A stretch of DNA of 64,000 bases, taken from Alternaria dauci. Its lineage: Eukaryota > Ascomycota > Dothideomycetes > Pleosporales > Pleosporaceae. How positions within the stretch are numbered: position 1 is the stretch's first letter; each line of letters starts with the position of its first letter. Shown here one piece after another: positions 44,257-55,067 of the stretch. The notes below the pieces were generated by a model that saw only the letters and a list, made by a program, of their open reading frames with translations, had not been told where the DNA came from and did not search any database. Made by a program: the position numbers and the translations under genes. The stretch spans positions 4,402,001 through 4,466,000 of the forward strand of contig NC_091272.1 in the NCBI RefSeq assembly GCF_042100115.1, in the 5' to 3' direction.

Positions 44257-45373
44257 ATGGGTTATTACTTCTCCAAGACGGCTCTTCTTGCAGTCGTGCT
44301 CACCAGCACTCTCACATCCGCTCTTGTCGTTCCCAGAGGCCATCGTCATATGCTACCTCCGTTGTATGCCTACTGGGGTAGCAACCAACACCACTACCCT
44401 TCAAGAAGCCAGGGCACTGGATATCCTCACCCGACTATCACAGATAGCTCATCTGCCATAGGCCTTGGGACCCCACGCACATCGTGTGCCACTTCTTCGA
44501 CCGCAAACATAACACTTCCTGGCTCGAACATCGTGCCAATTGCCTCGCAAACGGGTAGCGGCTACTATCCTACAAGTGATGATAATACGATATATGGTCA
44601 GAAGAAACGACATAATGTTTTTCTCAGTAGCTAACAAGATGACAGGTTACCCAACAAACCGTTCGACGAGCCTGATGATGCTGAGTAGTACTATGGTTCA
44701 CACCGCTGAATCATCTGTACCGCCTCTAGAGACCCCGGTTACATCAGGGTATCCTATTGTTTCTGTTGTGTCAAGCGCTTCCAGTACGACTGTTCCCTTT
44801 TTCATTACCCTTATCAGTCTTCGCGACAAGCTTCCTGGCGCTATTAATGACTGACTTCTTCGCAGATACGCCTGTACCATACCCTTCCAACTACGCGACT
44901 GTATCGGTAGCGCCTTATCCTACTGCCTCGCTCACTCTCCGAGGCGCGCAACTATCTTACAATACGTATCCAGCCGGCACGACCCCAACAGCATATATAC
45001 CAATCTCGACAGGATGTACTGAATCATCAGCTTATGGAACAGGATACATGCCGCACAGCAACGTCGCAACTTCTCGAATAGCAAGCGGTATCTATATTTC
45101 CAATACATTGGGTTCCATACATACCCAGCATGCTTCATCCAGCGCTAAGTGGACACCACCTCCAATCAGCGCCGGGCTATCCAGTATACGGTCCAGTTGC
45201 TTTCGTCCGCGTACTCACATGCTGACTTCACTCCAGGTAATTCAGCTGCGCCTAGTGCCACGAGCACTAGCGCTAAGCCATCATCTACATGCTCAGACGT
45301 GGTCGCTACACCTGCTCAGCCAACAGGAGGATATATCATAACGCCAAACGGTGTTGCTCATATGAGCGCCTGA
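44257..45373 (+). CDS. Secreted Ser/Thr/Tyr-Pro-rich protein, four exons
   Basis: Exons 44257-44596, 44646-44783, 44866-45183 and 45237-45373 all join in phase and give 310 residues. A signal peptide covers about residues 1-22 (MGYYFSKTALLAVVLTSTLT). The rest is low-complexity and rich in Ser, Thr, Pro and Tyr. It has recurring YP units such as GYPHP, GYYPT, GYPTN, GYPIV, PYPSN, PYPTA and TYPAG. A few Cys are scattered and there is no hydrophobic C-terminus (ends NGVAHMSA). It is probably an extracellular or wall-associated structural protein. The introns are inferred from GT-AG ends and from the continuity of composition across each join; cDNA could change the third and fourth exons. No known family. 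Confidence 0.62.
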
Positions 45374-46012
45374 CATAAGGACAGGGAGCGACGACAGCAG
45401 TAGCATGTGTGGCAGAGGAGCGGGTTCGACGTTTCACTTGTTTTTCGTGTTGGCATCGAGGTGATGCTGTGGTTGGCGGAGTTTTTCATGGTCTTAGGGA
45501 AGCCTACTCAATACACTCACTCTCGCAACGATGTTTCATAATGATGGTCTCTGTGTCTAAGTTATAGGTGAGAGGCGGCAAGTAGTCCCACTGTATGCTC
45601 TCCCTCCTGTCCTGCACGTGTTGTGAGAGATAACAAAGCGACTGCCTGTAAGATACCGTCTTTTGTTGCTAGTAGTAAAACGTGCGTCCTCGCATGTGAT
45701 ATTTGACCGTTTTTCCATCACAAGGATCAGCCCCAGCTTGTCGAAACGATGGAACGGTATGACGTGGGGTTGGCGGATCAGATGGTCTGTGCGGGTTGCT
45801 ATGGTGCAAGGAAGTAGCGTCGCGTTGGTGGCTAGTGCTATTTACATTTATCGTCTGAGCTCGCACCATCGCACATTACATAGACGCCCTGCACAACTTC
45901 CTTAGATTACCAAAAGTCCAAATCAAACTCACAGCAGGTGCTACCCCTCGACAGCCTACATAACCCTCCCCCAACCGTCAAGTTGGCGCGCCTCAAAGAA
46001 TCCCCGGTCCCA
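45374..46012. other. Intergenic, no supported gene
   Basis: Between the secreted protein and the coiled-coil protein. Open frames on the two strands overlap and show no domain. Confidence 0.5.
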
Positions 46013-48137
46013 ATGGATCCGCCTCCCCCTCTCTCGCCCAATAAAGCGCCCTTCTCGCCTGGGATGCCCATCTTCCCTGCCAGCCCCGACCGCGCTGCAG
46101 GCTCACGATCTCCGTATGGCGGCTCCAGAGGATCGTCACCAGTCCTGTCGCCGTCTACACCAAACCTCCGTCCTCACTCGCCGCTCCGACACACACACCG
46201 CCGGACCGACTCCGATGTCTCCGTCACAGCACTTACCGGCATGTTCGAGAACCTCGAGGTTAAGGATCCAAGGGAAGCATGCAAGCGGTTCAAGGAGCTG
46301 CTCGACAAGGAGAGAATACGGCATGCAGAGAAACTGAACAAGATCGAAAAGGAACACGCCAAGAAGGAACGGGAACAGGAGATGGCCCTGAGCCGACGCG
46401 ACATCCGCATCGATGAGCTGAAGAGCGAACTCGAACACGCAAGTGGGTCACTCGGCGAGGCCATCACCAAGGAACGATACGAGAAGGAGCGTGAGGCGAG
46501 CAAGGCTGCCATCAAGAAGTGGGAAAAGATTTTTAAGGAAAATGAAGAGAAGTGGAGAGGTGATCGAGCCAGGGCGGTAAGTGCATCGTGCCTATGTATT
46601 CGTCTCAGCTACTAATAAGTTCCAGGTGGAAGCAGAGCGCCGCAGCCAAGCTTATGAAGGCAAATATCGTCACGCCAAGAAGGAATACATCGAAGCCAAC
46701 AACGAGAAGCTCCGGACTTCTGCCATGATACCACAGCTCCAGTCTAAGATGCAGGGGCTTCAGCGTAGCTTGCAGCGGGCCGAGTCGGATGTCAAGTTCA
46801 AGACCGACGAAGCTGCCAAGTACAAGAACGAGGTGTACAATCTGCAACTTGAGATCGAGACTGTCTCCAACAGACTGAATGAAGAAGTGCAGACACTGAA
46901 GGAAAAGCTGGGCCTGGTAGAAGGAGAACGCGATGCTCTCAAGACAAGTTTGAAAGAGGAGGAAGTCTTACGCATCGCTGCCGAAGGCCAAATACCACTG
47001 CCATCTGCCGACCCCGAAGAGATTGACGAATTCGCATCTCCCGTTCGATCACCACGCAAGCCACGCAGCCTCTCGCGCGAAGATGACGACAAGGAAAACG
47101 TGTCTCCGAAAAAGAACGCAATCGATCTGCGCTTTGTTGAGCAGGAGCTGGCAGCGGAGAGGCGTGCCCGAGAGCGCGCTGAGGAACAGATCGACTTCAT
47201 GAAGATGGAATGCCAATTCCAGTGCTGTTCTTGCCGCATTGCTGAGAACAGTGGAAAGCATTACGTTCACGACAACTCCCTAGAAGACGAAATGCAGCGC
47301 ATCAGGGTCTCGCTACCCATCTCCACACCTCCGCCTAGCAACCACGGAGACGAAGTCATGGAAGATATAGCGATCAAGCAGGAGTCTGTTGAGAATGAGC
47401 GCCCCATCACACCACCAGAGGATGTCGCAGTCAAAGCAGACGCTGAAGAACCAGAGACCGTTGTCGCCTTCTCTCCTGACACAGGAACTTTCCGCTCTGT
47501 ACCCTCCCCAATGAAGCCGCGCCCATCAACAAACTTGGCAACACCTGTAGAATCGTCGCCTGTGGTTGAGATGACCGATGCACCGATGGAGGTGACACAC
47601 ATGCGCAACTCAGTCGTTCCTACTGAGGTGTCTCTACCACAGTCTCGTCCAGCGTCTAGGGTTGACTTTGTTCTTCCTGCTCGCAGGGAGAGCAAAGCTG
47701 TAGACATCAGCATCCACGAAGACGCCGTGGATGACAGCGAAGACGAGGACATGTCACCACCGACGCCAGACCGGGAGCCTACCGGCCCTGCAACACCCTA
47801 TCTCACTCGCACAATCACCACCACCACGACCATCCCTCTTCACTTCTCCCCTGCCACTCCAGCATTCAAGCCCGGCCGAGGGCCTATGACTCCTTCGACC
47901 GTCGCACATGCTGCGGCGAGTGCACAGACACCCGTCTTGGGTGAACTGTCACTCAACAAGCTAGGCATCGACCGCGAAGCCGCCCTCGCAGCCATCCGTG
48001 AACGCAGAGGACGTGCTAGAAGCATGGCCGCTGGCCACGGAACGCCGATGAAGCAAATGATCGAAGGCGCAAAGGACCGTAGAGACATCAGTGCGCCTGT
48101 GACCCGCGTCCGAAGTGTATCGCGGAAGCTGAGATGA
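46013..48137 (+). CDS. Large coiled-coil protein, conserved-looking Cys patch
   Basis: Exons 46013-46576 and 46626-48137 give 691 residues. A Pro/Ser-rich head of about 70 residues precedes a long coiled coil (about residues 85-330), seen in EREQEMALSRRDIRIDELKS and QLQSKMQGLQRSLQRAESDV. Near residue 400 there is an unusual patch MECQFQCCSCRIAENSGKHY, which suggests metal or redox chemistry at the end of a helix. The C-terminal third is disordered, with many SP/TP sites (PTPDREPTGPATP, MTPSTV) and ends in a basic stretch RVRSVSRKLR. The start is the ATG at 46013; upstream the frame has only a GTG. SP/TP clusters suggest CDK or MAPK phosphorylation. I do not recognise the family. Confidence 0.83.
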
Positions 48138-48702
48138 GCGATGCAGGGTGGAGGTTTCAGAGAGTGACTGATGGCTGCCATGCTGACGAGGGCGCAGCGA
48201 GAGTCGTGATACCATTGATTTCCCCCGTTGCGACTTTACCTTGCGCTTAGCGGCATTGCAATGGCGTTGGAGGCTCTTGCTGCATTTTGGATTTCACCTG
48301 GCGTCTGGCTTAATGCATTTTTGGCTTGGAGGGCAGCGACTGCGTTATATACCACAGTTGTGCTTTTTTGCTAGTTTTTACGATATTGTAATTGAGTATG
48401 GTCATCTTCTGCTCTTACCATCCAAGATTTCCCAATGTTACTGGTTGTGCAAAGTATGCGGAAGCTGTGACGGCGAGAACTGTGAACTTGATCATGAGCG
48501 TGTTCCTTGCCCCCACAGTCATCGAGAACGAGATGGTCGACAGGCGCGCAACGCTGCCAAGCCCCGCTAGCGCACCATTGGCGGATCAAGCGAGCTGGAA
48601 ATTCAATGCCCACCCAGAGACTGACTTCAGTATTCGTCGAACAGCGACTACGAACTTTGACGCCCATCCCTCTCTCTCCCTCGCACACCGACAACCGCAA
48701 TC
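48138..48702. promoter_or_regulatory. Upstream region of RPS5
   Basis: No coding signal. The last 50 bases are C/T-rich (ctctctctccctcgc), as is normal before ribosomal protein genes of filamentous fungi. Confidence 0.5.
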
Positions 48703-49581
48703 ATGTCTGACAACGGAGAAATCGAGGTCGAGAACCCCACCGGTATCAACATCCTTCCCAAGGATGTCACCGACGAGCAGGGCAGCGTTAAGCTGTTCAA
48801 CAAGGCAGGCGCATTGCGATTTCCGCTCACACGCACACGGCTAACAGCTCGCAGTGGTCCTACGAGGAGGTCGAGGTCCGCGACATCTCATTGACGTACG
48901 TTTCCCCCACGATATCGCGCCGCATACCTGCATAAAGGGACAACGGTGGCATTGGATACTTTGTATTGCGCTGCGAGACCTTCGGCTAACTGAAGCCGCA
49001 GCGACTACATCCAGATCCGCTCGCCTGTCTACATCTCACACTCCGCCGGCCGATATGCCGTCAAGCGGTTCAGGAAGGCCCAGTGCCCCATCATCGAGCG
49101 CCTCACCAACTCGCTCATGATGAACGGCCGCAACAACGGAAAGAAGCTCATGGCTGTCCGTATCGTTGCCCACGCTTTCGAGATCGTACGTCTTTGAGCC
49201 TCCAGGCTTTCGAATCGCGAAAGCGGCATGGAATGCCTCCAAGGAGATGGCTGACAATGGCAGATCCACATCATGACCGATCAGAACCCCATCCAGGTCG
49301 CCGTCGACGCCATCGTCAACTGCGGTCCCCGTGAAGACTCCACCCGTATCGGTTCCGCCGGTACCGTCCGTCGCCAGGCCGTCGATGTTTCTCCCCTCCG
49401 CCGTGTCAACCAGGGTATCTCCCTCCTCACCATCGGTGCCCGTGAGGCCTCTTTCCGCAACGTCAAGAGCATTGCCGAGTGCCTTGCTGAGGAGCTGATC
49501 AACGCTGCCAAGGGAAGCAGCAACTCGTACGCCATCAAGAAGAAGGATGAGCTCGAGCGTGTCGCCAAGTCCAACCGATAA
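48703..49581 (+). CDS. RPS5: 40S ribosomal protein S5 (uS7)
   Basis: Exons 48703-48804, 48855-48895, 49002-49185 and 49264-49581 give 214 residues. uS7 lies at the head of the small subunit near the E site and mRNA exit. The protein is near-identical in pattern to other fungal S5: [80 protein letters not shown] and the tail [14 protein letters not shown]. The first intron is not GT-AG: exon 1 must end at FNK (48804), and the intron then starts GCAGGC and ends CGCAG with a gctaac branch site. Retaining it would insert unrelated residues and break the frame. The other three joins are canonical. Confidence 0.96.
48805..48854 (+). other. GC-AG intron of RPS5
   Basis: 50-nt intron with 5' end AAG|GCAGGC, gctaac near the 3' end and acceptor CGCAG|TGG. 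No GT is available at or near the required exon boundary. The boundary itself is fixed by the invariant protein sequence FNK-WSYE. Confidence 0.85.
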
Positions 49582-49999
49582 AGGCGTGCGTTCTTTGTAT
49601 GGGTGTGCATGGTGTCTCTGGGAGGAGTTCTTTCGAATGGCTGTTCTGGTCGCATTTTGATCGGACGGGATGAGGGATCTTATGCATGGCATGGCTTTCC
49701 TAGGCGAATAAGACCTCTTTCATGGTTGCATGACAAAAATGGACAATACGATACCACGTTCAGATGAGCAGTCGATGCGTGCGAGGTGATGTTGATGGCC
49801 ACCGACTGGCTGAAAGGAGCCAGATTCGCTGTTGGCAGTCAATTTGACAGCAGCAAACAACCACTCCATTGGCAACGCCATGGCGCCCGCCGTGCATGTC
49901 ATGTTGATAGACTCGAGTGTACTATTCAAAAATGATGTCTATGGGTATCTTGTGCTTACACTTTCTGTGTGTATATCGTGCTCAACGTTAGTTACATGT
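49582..49999. other. 3' regions of converging genes
   Basis: Between RPS5 (plus) and the membrane-anchored coiled-coil gene (minus). Nothing else seen. Confidence 0.5.
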
Positions 50000-51085
50000 C
50001 TAAGCGGCCGCCCTGCCCAAGACTGCCCTCTCCAATATGCCGCCAAACTCTTCGAAGCCGACTTTACCGCCATTGCTCTGCCCAAGTTGCTCGGCCTCTG
50101 CATAAGCTCTCGCCATGACATTTTGATCGATCCTGACAAGCCAATCTCGCCCCGTAATCATAATATGTCCTCCTTCCTTCTGCAGCTGTTGTATAAGCCC
50201 ACTTGCTTTGATCAATCTTTCAACCCAGAGCCTGTCCTTGCCCTCATTCCACGCCGCATCCACGAGATCCACAGCCCCCTTCTGCCTCATCTTCTCCCTC
50301 ACAAAAGCAACCACCCGTTCCCTCCTCGCAGCCTCGAGCTCAGCCTCCCTCTTCTCCTCTGCCTTTCGTTCCTCCCGCTCTTGTCTCGCCCTTTCCCGGA
50401 TTTCTTCTTCTACAGCTGCTCGCCGCGCTTTTTCCGCTGCAGAAGCTGCTTCGCGTTCCTCGCGGCCTTCGGCTTCTTGGAGGCGCCGCATTTCGGCTTC
50501 GGAACGCAGCCATTCGTTGTAGGCGCGTTGTTGGTCTTTTCGGGCGAGCGATTTGGCTTTTTTGGTGCCGACTACTCGTTGTGTTGGGGGTGGGCGGTTC
50601 GCGTTCTGTTGTGGTGGGGGGTTTGCGGGCCCAGGGGCGAAGGCATCGTCGGGTAGTTGGCCTTCTTGTTCGTCGTGGTTGTGTTGTTGGGGATGGTGTA
50701 TTTCAGGGAGGTCTTCAACGTGGGCTTGACGGGGCGGTGGTGTAGGCGCTCGAGGTGGTCGCGCGGCTTCTGTACCGTCGTCTTGCAGGACCAGACGTTC
50801 GTCTAGGGGCAGTTGTTCGCCCTGTTCTTGTTCTTGTGGGTGTTCTCGATTTCTAATCGCTTGTTCGACTGCGCGATTCGTATCTTCGTGGTCTTCCCTC
50901 TGATCTGACCCTGACTCTGGTGCCTGCCGTTGCGCATTGTACCATTCGCCTATTTGTGGGGCGAAATATAATGTTCCACAAAGGATTGCTGTGTGTAAGA
51001 GATCTTGCGACAAAGGTGTGCCGGATCGCGTGAATGGTAGGAGGAGGTTGAGAATCGTGAAAGGAAGGGATAGTATCGCTCCCAT
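50000..51085 (-). CDS. N-terminally membrane-anchored coiled-coil protein, unknown
   Basis: Single exon, 361 residues from the ATG at 51085 (MGAILSLPF). The frame is open further upstream but only to a TTG. Residues 1-45 hold one or two hydrophobic segments (SLPFTILNLLLPF and LLHTAILCGTLYFAP). A long Gln/Glu/Pro-rich disordered stretch follows. About residues 185-275 form a strongly charged Arg/Glu/Ala helix (EEREAASAAEKARRAAVEEE) that should be a coiled coil or single alpha-helix. A more globular end follows, with DLVDAAWNEGKDRLWVERLI and GRDWLVRIDQNVMARAYAEA. I do not recognise the family. An organelle-membrane protein with a long cytosolic helix is the best description. Confidence 0.78.
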   Translation of the reverse strand: MGAILSLPFTILNLLLPFTRSGTPLSQDLLHTAILCGTLYFAPQIGEWYNAQRQAPESGSDQREDHEDTNRAVEQAIRNREHPQEQEQGEQLPLDERLVLQDDGTEAARPPRAPTPPPRQAHVEDLPEIHHPQQHNHDEQEGQLPDDAFAPGPANPPPQQNANRPPPTQRVVGTKKAKSLARKDQQRAYNEWLRSEAEMRRLQEAEGREEREAASAAEKARRAAVEEEIRERARQEREERKAEEKREAELEAARRERVVAFVREKMRQKGAVDLVDAAWNEGKDRLWVERLIKASGLIQQLQKEGGHIMITGRDWLVRIDQNVMARAYAEAEQLGQSNGGKVGFEEFGGILERAVLGRAAA

Positions 51086-52568
51086 GTTGGCAGACGTTCG
51101 TGCTTGCGCAAAAAGGGTTTGCGAATTGTGGAAGTGTTTGGTTGAGAGATCGGAGTGGGGTTTTCCGCGCGCGGTGGCCGTTCGGTAGTAATTGACAGCC
51201 GCTAACGGTCCATGTAAGGGCGAAGTGTCTTCTGAGATGTCTGGACTTTGCGCGGGTCGCGTAGTGAAAATGGTGGCTGTGGTGTCGAAGATGTGATTTG
51301 TGCGTAAGACAATCTTGAGTCCAGATTGATGATGCAACTGCCAAAGCCCGCCATAGGGCTGAGAGCTAGTGCTGCACTGGTGCTAGCTTACATCTTCGGC
51401 AATTAGGGCAGTGAACGGGGGCACCTTTCCACCCGGAACGATGCCTGCAACGTCTCCAGGGCTTCTAAAGGGCAAATTCTGCTTATGCCCCTCCTGCAAA
51501 ATTCGTACGACTTATCTGATCTTCTAGCACAAAAAGGCTCTGCAACACGGCGACAAAGCGTCCGTGACTGGAGAACATGCTCTCATCATCAATTCGATGA
51601 GCTGGAGCAAGATCGCTTGCGGATTCTATATTCTGCATGCGCAGCCATGCTCGTCTTTCTTCTCTCTGCACCAGTACACGGGTATAGCCAATCGACACCC
51701 TCTGAACAAGCAGTGAGCATCTCTAGCCAATTAGGCCCAAGCGGCACAGCTGCTAAGCGTGAGCATCTCCATGGGGAGTATTTTGCAAAACGCCCATTAT
51801 TTGTTTTATGTAAGGTGTGTGGCAATCGCTAAGCTATACGAAGCTTACAAGTCAGCAAGGAGCGATGCCTACTGCTAGAGGAGTCCGCGCATTGACAACT
51901 TGACTCTCTACACACATCGTCTTCTCGCAATCCCCACCTGGGCATGTAGTCGATCTCATCTTATCACCGTCCATACCCGGAACCTAGATCCATGAAACCC
52001 CGCATGAACACGAGACAAAGGAGGCTCAATAGTGTAGCAACCACACCTGGGTGTCGTACGAATTTACACGTGAAGGGATGGGCAGTCGCGAAGAAATGTA
52101 ACCGATCTACATTTCCTAATCAGGTGGTGAGTTTCCCCACCCCTCCAGGCTAGCAACAACGCCGTTCTGGATTGCGACTGCGATTTCACCGCGTTCACCA
52201 TGCCTACGCACGGAAGGGTTAAGGGTTGGGCCGTTTGCCACCCCACATACCTATAAGGCTTTCTGCGGTGTGTTCGACGACGCTCAAATCTACACTCTCC
52301 CTCATGTTTCGCCAAGTTGCTCATCAAGGTTGATTAGTTCTTTGCAGCTAGGTCCTCCAATCTGGAACAGCTCCAAGCTACATCTGACGCAATATTGTCC
52401 TCTCCGCGCGCTAGCTTGACTCGCGTCGTCATCACCACCTTGGCCCTACAGTTGACCAAAGCTTGAGTATTTTCTACAACCTTCACCGATCTCCCATAGA
52501 CTACCTTAGGATACCTTGTTGCTGTATCATCGCGCACACACGTCACAGTAGAGGAGCCCACCATCAGC
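51086..52568. other. Divergent intergenic region, no supported gene
   Basis: 1.48 kb between two divergent genes. An ATG-started 115-codon frame (51485-51832 plus) has no domain and was not accepted. An 8-bp inverted repeat, GAAATGTA and TACATTTC separated by seven bases, lies at 52093-52115, about 450 bases before the carotenoid oxygenase. Confidence 0.45.
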
Positions 52569-54212
52569 ATGGTCGTTGCAACAACGGATGTCTGGCCTAA
52601 CACGGCGGGCTTCGACACGAACTACGAAGAAAACGAGCCCGTGGCTCTCAGCGTCAAAGGCACCATCCCCCGGTATGCTGCAGGTGTACTTTACCGGACA
52701 GGACCACTCGGCTACAAAGTGAAGACAGACGACGGAAAGCTCTGGGCGGCAAGGCATTGGTTTGATGGATTCTCGTGTGTTCACCGCTTCCAGATAGACG
52801 CCTCTCCCGATGCGGACAGTTCACCAAAGGTTACATACCGCTCTCGGCGCACAGTAGATGAATACCTTGAGATGGTTCGCAAGAACGGCAGACTCGACAG
52901 TACCACGTTCGGCCCAAAGCATTCAGATCTGTGCGAGAGCGTCTTTAGCAAAGTCATGAGCATGTTTGTGTCAGCACCAAGCGAACGCAATGTCGGCGTT
53001 ACCCTCTCTATCAACATGCCAGGAAGTGACAAACTGCCCGGAGCTACGAGACCTACAGCAAATGGTCACACCAACGGCATTGACACTTTACACGTTCGAA
53101 CAGATTCTCACTCGATCAAGCAGATCGACCCCGACACTTTGGAACCACGGGGCTACGCTTGCCAACAGTCTCTTCATCCAGAGTTGAAAGGGCCCTTCTC
53201 CGCTGCTCATGCCAAGTCCGACCCCAAGACTGGTGACCTGTTCAACTTCAACCTTGACTTTGGTTACAAGAGCACTTACCGCATCTTTCGCGTTTCAGCG
53301 TCGTCTGGCGAGACGGACATACTCGCTACCTTCCATGGCACGCCTGCATACATCCACTCGCTGTTTCTAACAGAACATTACGTCGTTCTCTGTGTCTGGA
53401 ACAGCCATATCACATGGAGTGGCCTCTCGCTCATGTACCACAAGAACATCGTCGATGCCATAGCACCCTTCGACCCAAACTCCAAAGCTACGTGGTACGT
53501 CGTCGATCGGCGCCACGGTAAAGGACTTATAGCAACTTACGAGAGCAAAGCTTTCTTCTGCTTTCACAGTATCAACGCTTGGGAAGAACCATCGCCTTCT
53601 GACCCCACCAAAACAGATATCATTACCGAGCTCAGCATGTTTGAGAACCTGGATGTTGTTAAGCGCTTCTACTACGAAAACCTTATCTCTTCTATCGATA
53701 CACCCTCGTACTCGGGTGAGAAGCGTATGTCAGCTTTACCGATGCAGGCACAGTTCCGTCTTCCGAGCATTGACGCTGGCGTTTCTACTCTCATGCCCGC
53801 CGAACTCTTGTTTCAGGCTGAGAAGTTCAAGTCGATGGAGTTGCCTACGTTGAACCCTGCATACTTAACGCGACCCCACCGCTACACATACGGTTGTGCC
53901 GACCGTCTTAAATCTTCCTTCTTCGACGGCCTCGTCAAGTTTGACAATAAGACCCAAGAAGTCAAATATTGGGAGGAAGAGGGCCACACGCCTGGCGAGG
54001 CTATCTTCATCGCTGATCCTGATGGCGTGGAGGAAGACGATGGCGTGTTATTAAGTGTGGTTCTTGATGGGTATGCGGAGAAGAGCTACTTGCTCGTGCT
54101 GAGGGCGAAGGATTTGACGGAGATGGGAAGAGCAGAGATGGCAGGGCCGATGAGCTTTGGATTTCATGGGACATTTAAGGAGTCGAATAGGATGTACAGA
54201 GGTGATGTATGA
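52569..54212 (+). CDS. Carotenoid cleavage oxygenase
   Basis: Single exon, 547 residues. It belongs to the carotenoid oxygenase family (RPE65/CCD/NinaB type), non-haem iron enzymes that split conjugated double bonds with O2. The N-terminus has GTIPRYAAGVLYRTGP and HWFDGFSCVHRF, classic family motifs. All four iron-ligand histidines of the seven-bladed propeller are present: His214 (SAAHAKSD), His263 (YIHSLF), His333 (CFHSINAWEE, with the supporting Glu) and His533 (GFHGTF). Length agrees with the fungal CAO-2/CarT group (torulene oxygenases) and the CarX group (retinal-forming). The sequence alone does not separate them. There is no phytoene synthase, desaturase or opsin gene in the window, so it is not part of a car cluster here. 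Confidence 0.93.
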   Translation: MVVATTDVWPNTAGFDTNYEENEPVALSVKGTIPRYAAGVLYRTGPLGYKVKTDDGKLWAARHWFDGFSCVHRFQIDASPDADSSPKVTYRSRRTVDEYLEMVRKNGRLDSTTFGPKHSDLCESVFSKVMSMFVSAPSERNVGVTLSINMPGSDKLPGATRPTANGHTNGIDTLHVRTDSHSIKQIDPDTLEPRGYACQQSLHPELKGPFSAAHAKSDPKTGDLFNFNLDFGYKSTYRIFRVSASSGETDILATFHGTPAYIHSLFLTEHYVVLCVWNSHITWSGLSLMYHKNIVDAIAPFDPNSKATWYVVDRRHGKGLIATYESKAFFCFHSINAWEEPSPSDPTKTDIITELSMFENLDVVKRFYYENLISSIDTPSYSGEKRMSALPMQAQFRLPSIDAGVSTLMPAELLFQAEKFKSMELPTLNPAYLTRPHRYTYGCADRLKSSFFDGLVKFDNKTQEVKYWEEEGHTPGEAIFIADPDGVEEDDGVLLSVVLDGYAEKSYLLVLRAKDLTEMGRAEMAGPMSFGFHGTFKESNRMYRGDV

Positions 54213-54452
54213 GCGGTGAAATCATACTGCACTGGCAGTATGCGACATAACTATATCACTCGTATGTTTGTACCACTATGTCTTGGAGGTTTTGGCAGAG
54301 GTGAAACAGGAGCTTACGAAATGTTCATAGCAATGCTTCACAATTTATACACACGTTGTGAACTTCTGCTATTACTATCATTAAACCTTCCTCCTTAAAT
54401 TACACTCCGAGTATGCAACCCCACAGCTCGACCATCTTCGACCATACCCAAC

Positions 54453-55067
54453 ATGCCCAACGATATTACAACCACTCTGAGTCTGAACAAATTCTTCAAT
54501 GAAAGTGTCGATGACCTCGAAGAAGACCATTACGTTGTGCACGGCAACGAGTGCGACATTTGCGGCTGCGACAAGAAGGCCGACCCGTCGGACATTGTCA
54601 ACCAAGCGTCCTCTGTTTCTTCCAGGGCCATAGTCCAGACCAGGATATGTCCATCGCCCCATGTTTTCCACAAGCTCTGTCTATACATGTGGCTAAGCAC
54701 AAAGCTTCTCAAAGATGAAGACGCAACCTGCCCCATGTGTCGCACCAAGTTCATCTTGAGTGAACATTCCAAAGATCTGCATGCATATATGCAGCAATTA
54801 GTATCTCTCCTTGTAAGATTTAATACCGTAGTCGAGGAGTCGTCACTGCAAGTGATTCGAATCGCGGAGAAGGTCAAGGAAGCAATGCAGGAAGAGGCCG
54901 ACCACTCGGCTGATGACGCAGAGAAACTCGAGCTGTCAGAAAGGCGAATGGCTCTGATCCTCATGCATAGCTCAGCTGTAGCCAACAACAAATCGGCGCG
55001 GCAAGACGCAGACAAGTGTTCGGGTGCCGTGAGACGGGTAGCGGCAAGAATCGCAATGCGCGACTAG
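54453..55067 (+). CDS. RING-H2-like zinc finger protein
   Basis: Single exon, 204 residues from the ATG at 54453. The zinc-binding part runs from CDICGCDKKA through CPSPHVFHKLCLYMWL to ATCPMCRTKF. That gives C-x2-C, a long loop, C-x3-H-x2-H-x2-C and C-x2-C, as in RING-H2 ubiquitin ligases. The loop between the first and second pairs is long (about 35 residues). The rest is mainly helical (LVSLLVRFNTVVEESSLQ, SERRMALILMHSSAV). It is probably an E3 ubiquitin ligase; substrates unknown. The partial gene at the right edge encodes another RING protein, but the two are not close copies. Confidence 0.83.
   Translation: MPNDITTTLSLNKFFNESVDDLEEDHYVVHGNECDICGCDKKADPSDIVNQASSVSSRAIVQTRICPSPHVFHKLCLYMWLSTKLLKDEDATCPMCRTKFILSEHSKDLHAYMQQLVSLLVRFNTVVEESSLQVIRIAEKVKEAMQEEADHSADDAEKLELSERRMALILMHSSAVANNKSARQDADKCSGAVRRVAARIAMRD

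Noticed and set aside
51485..51832. ATG-started 115-codon frame upstream of the carotenoid oxygenase
   Set aside because: Composition is uneven and no domain or orthologue pattern is recognisable. Its length is within what chance gives in GC-moderate DNA.
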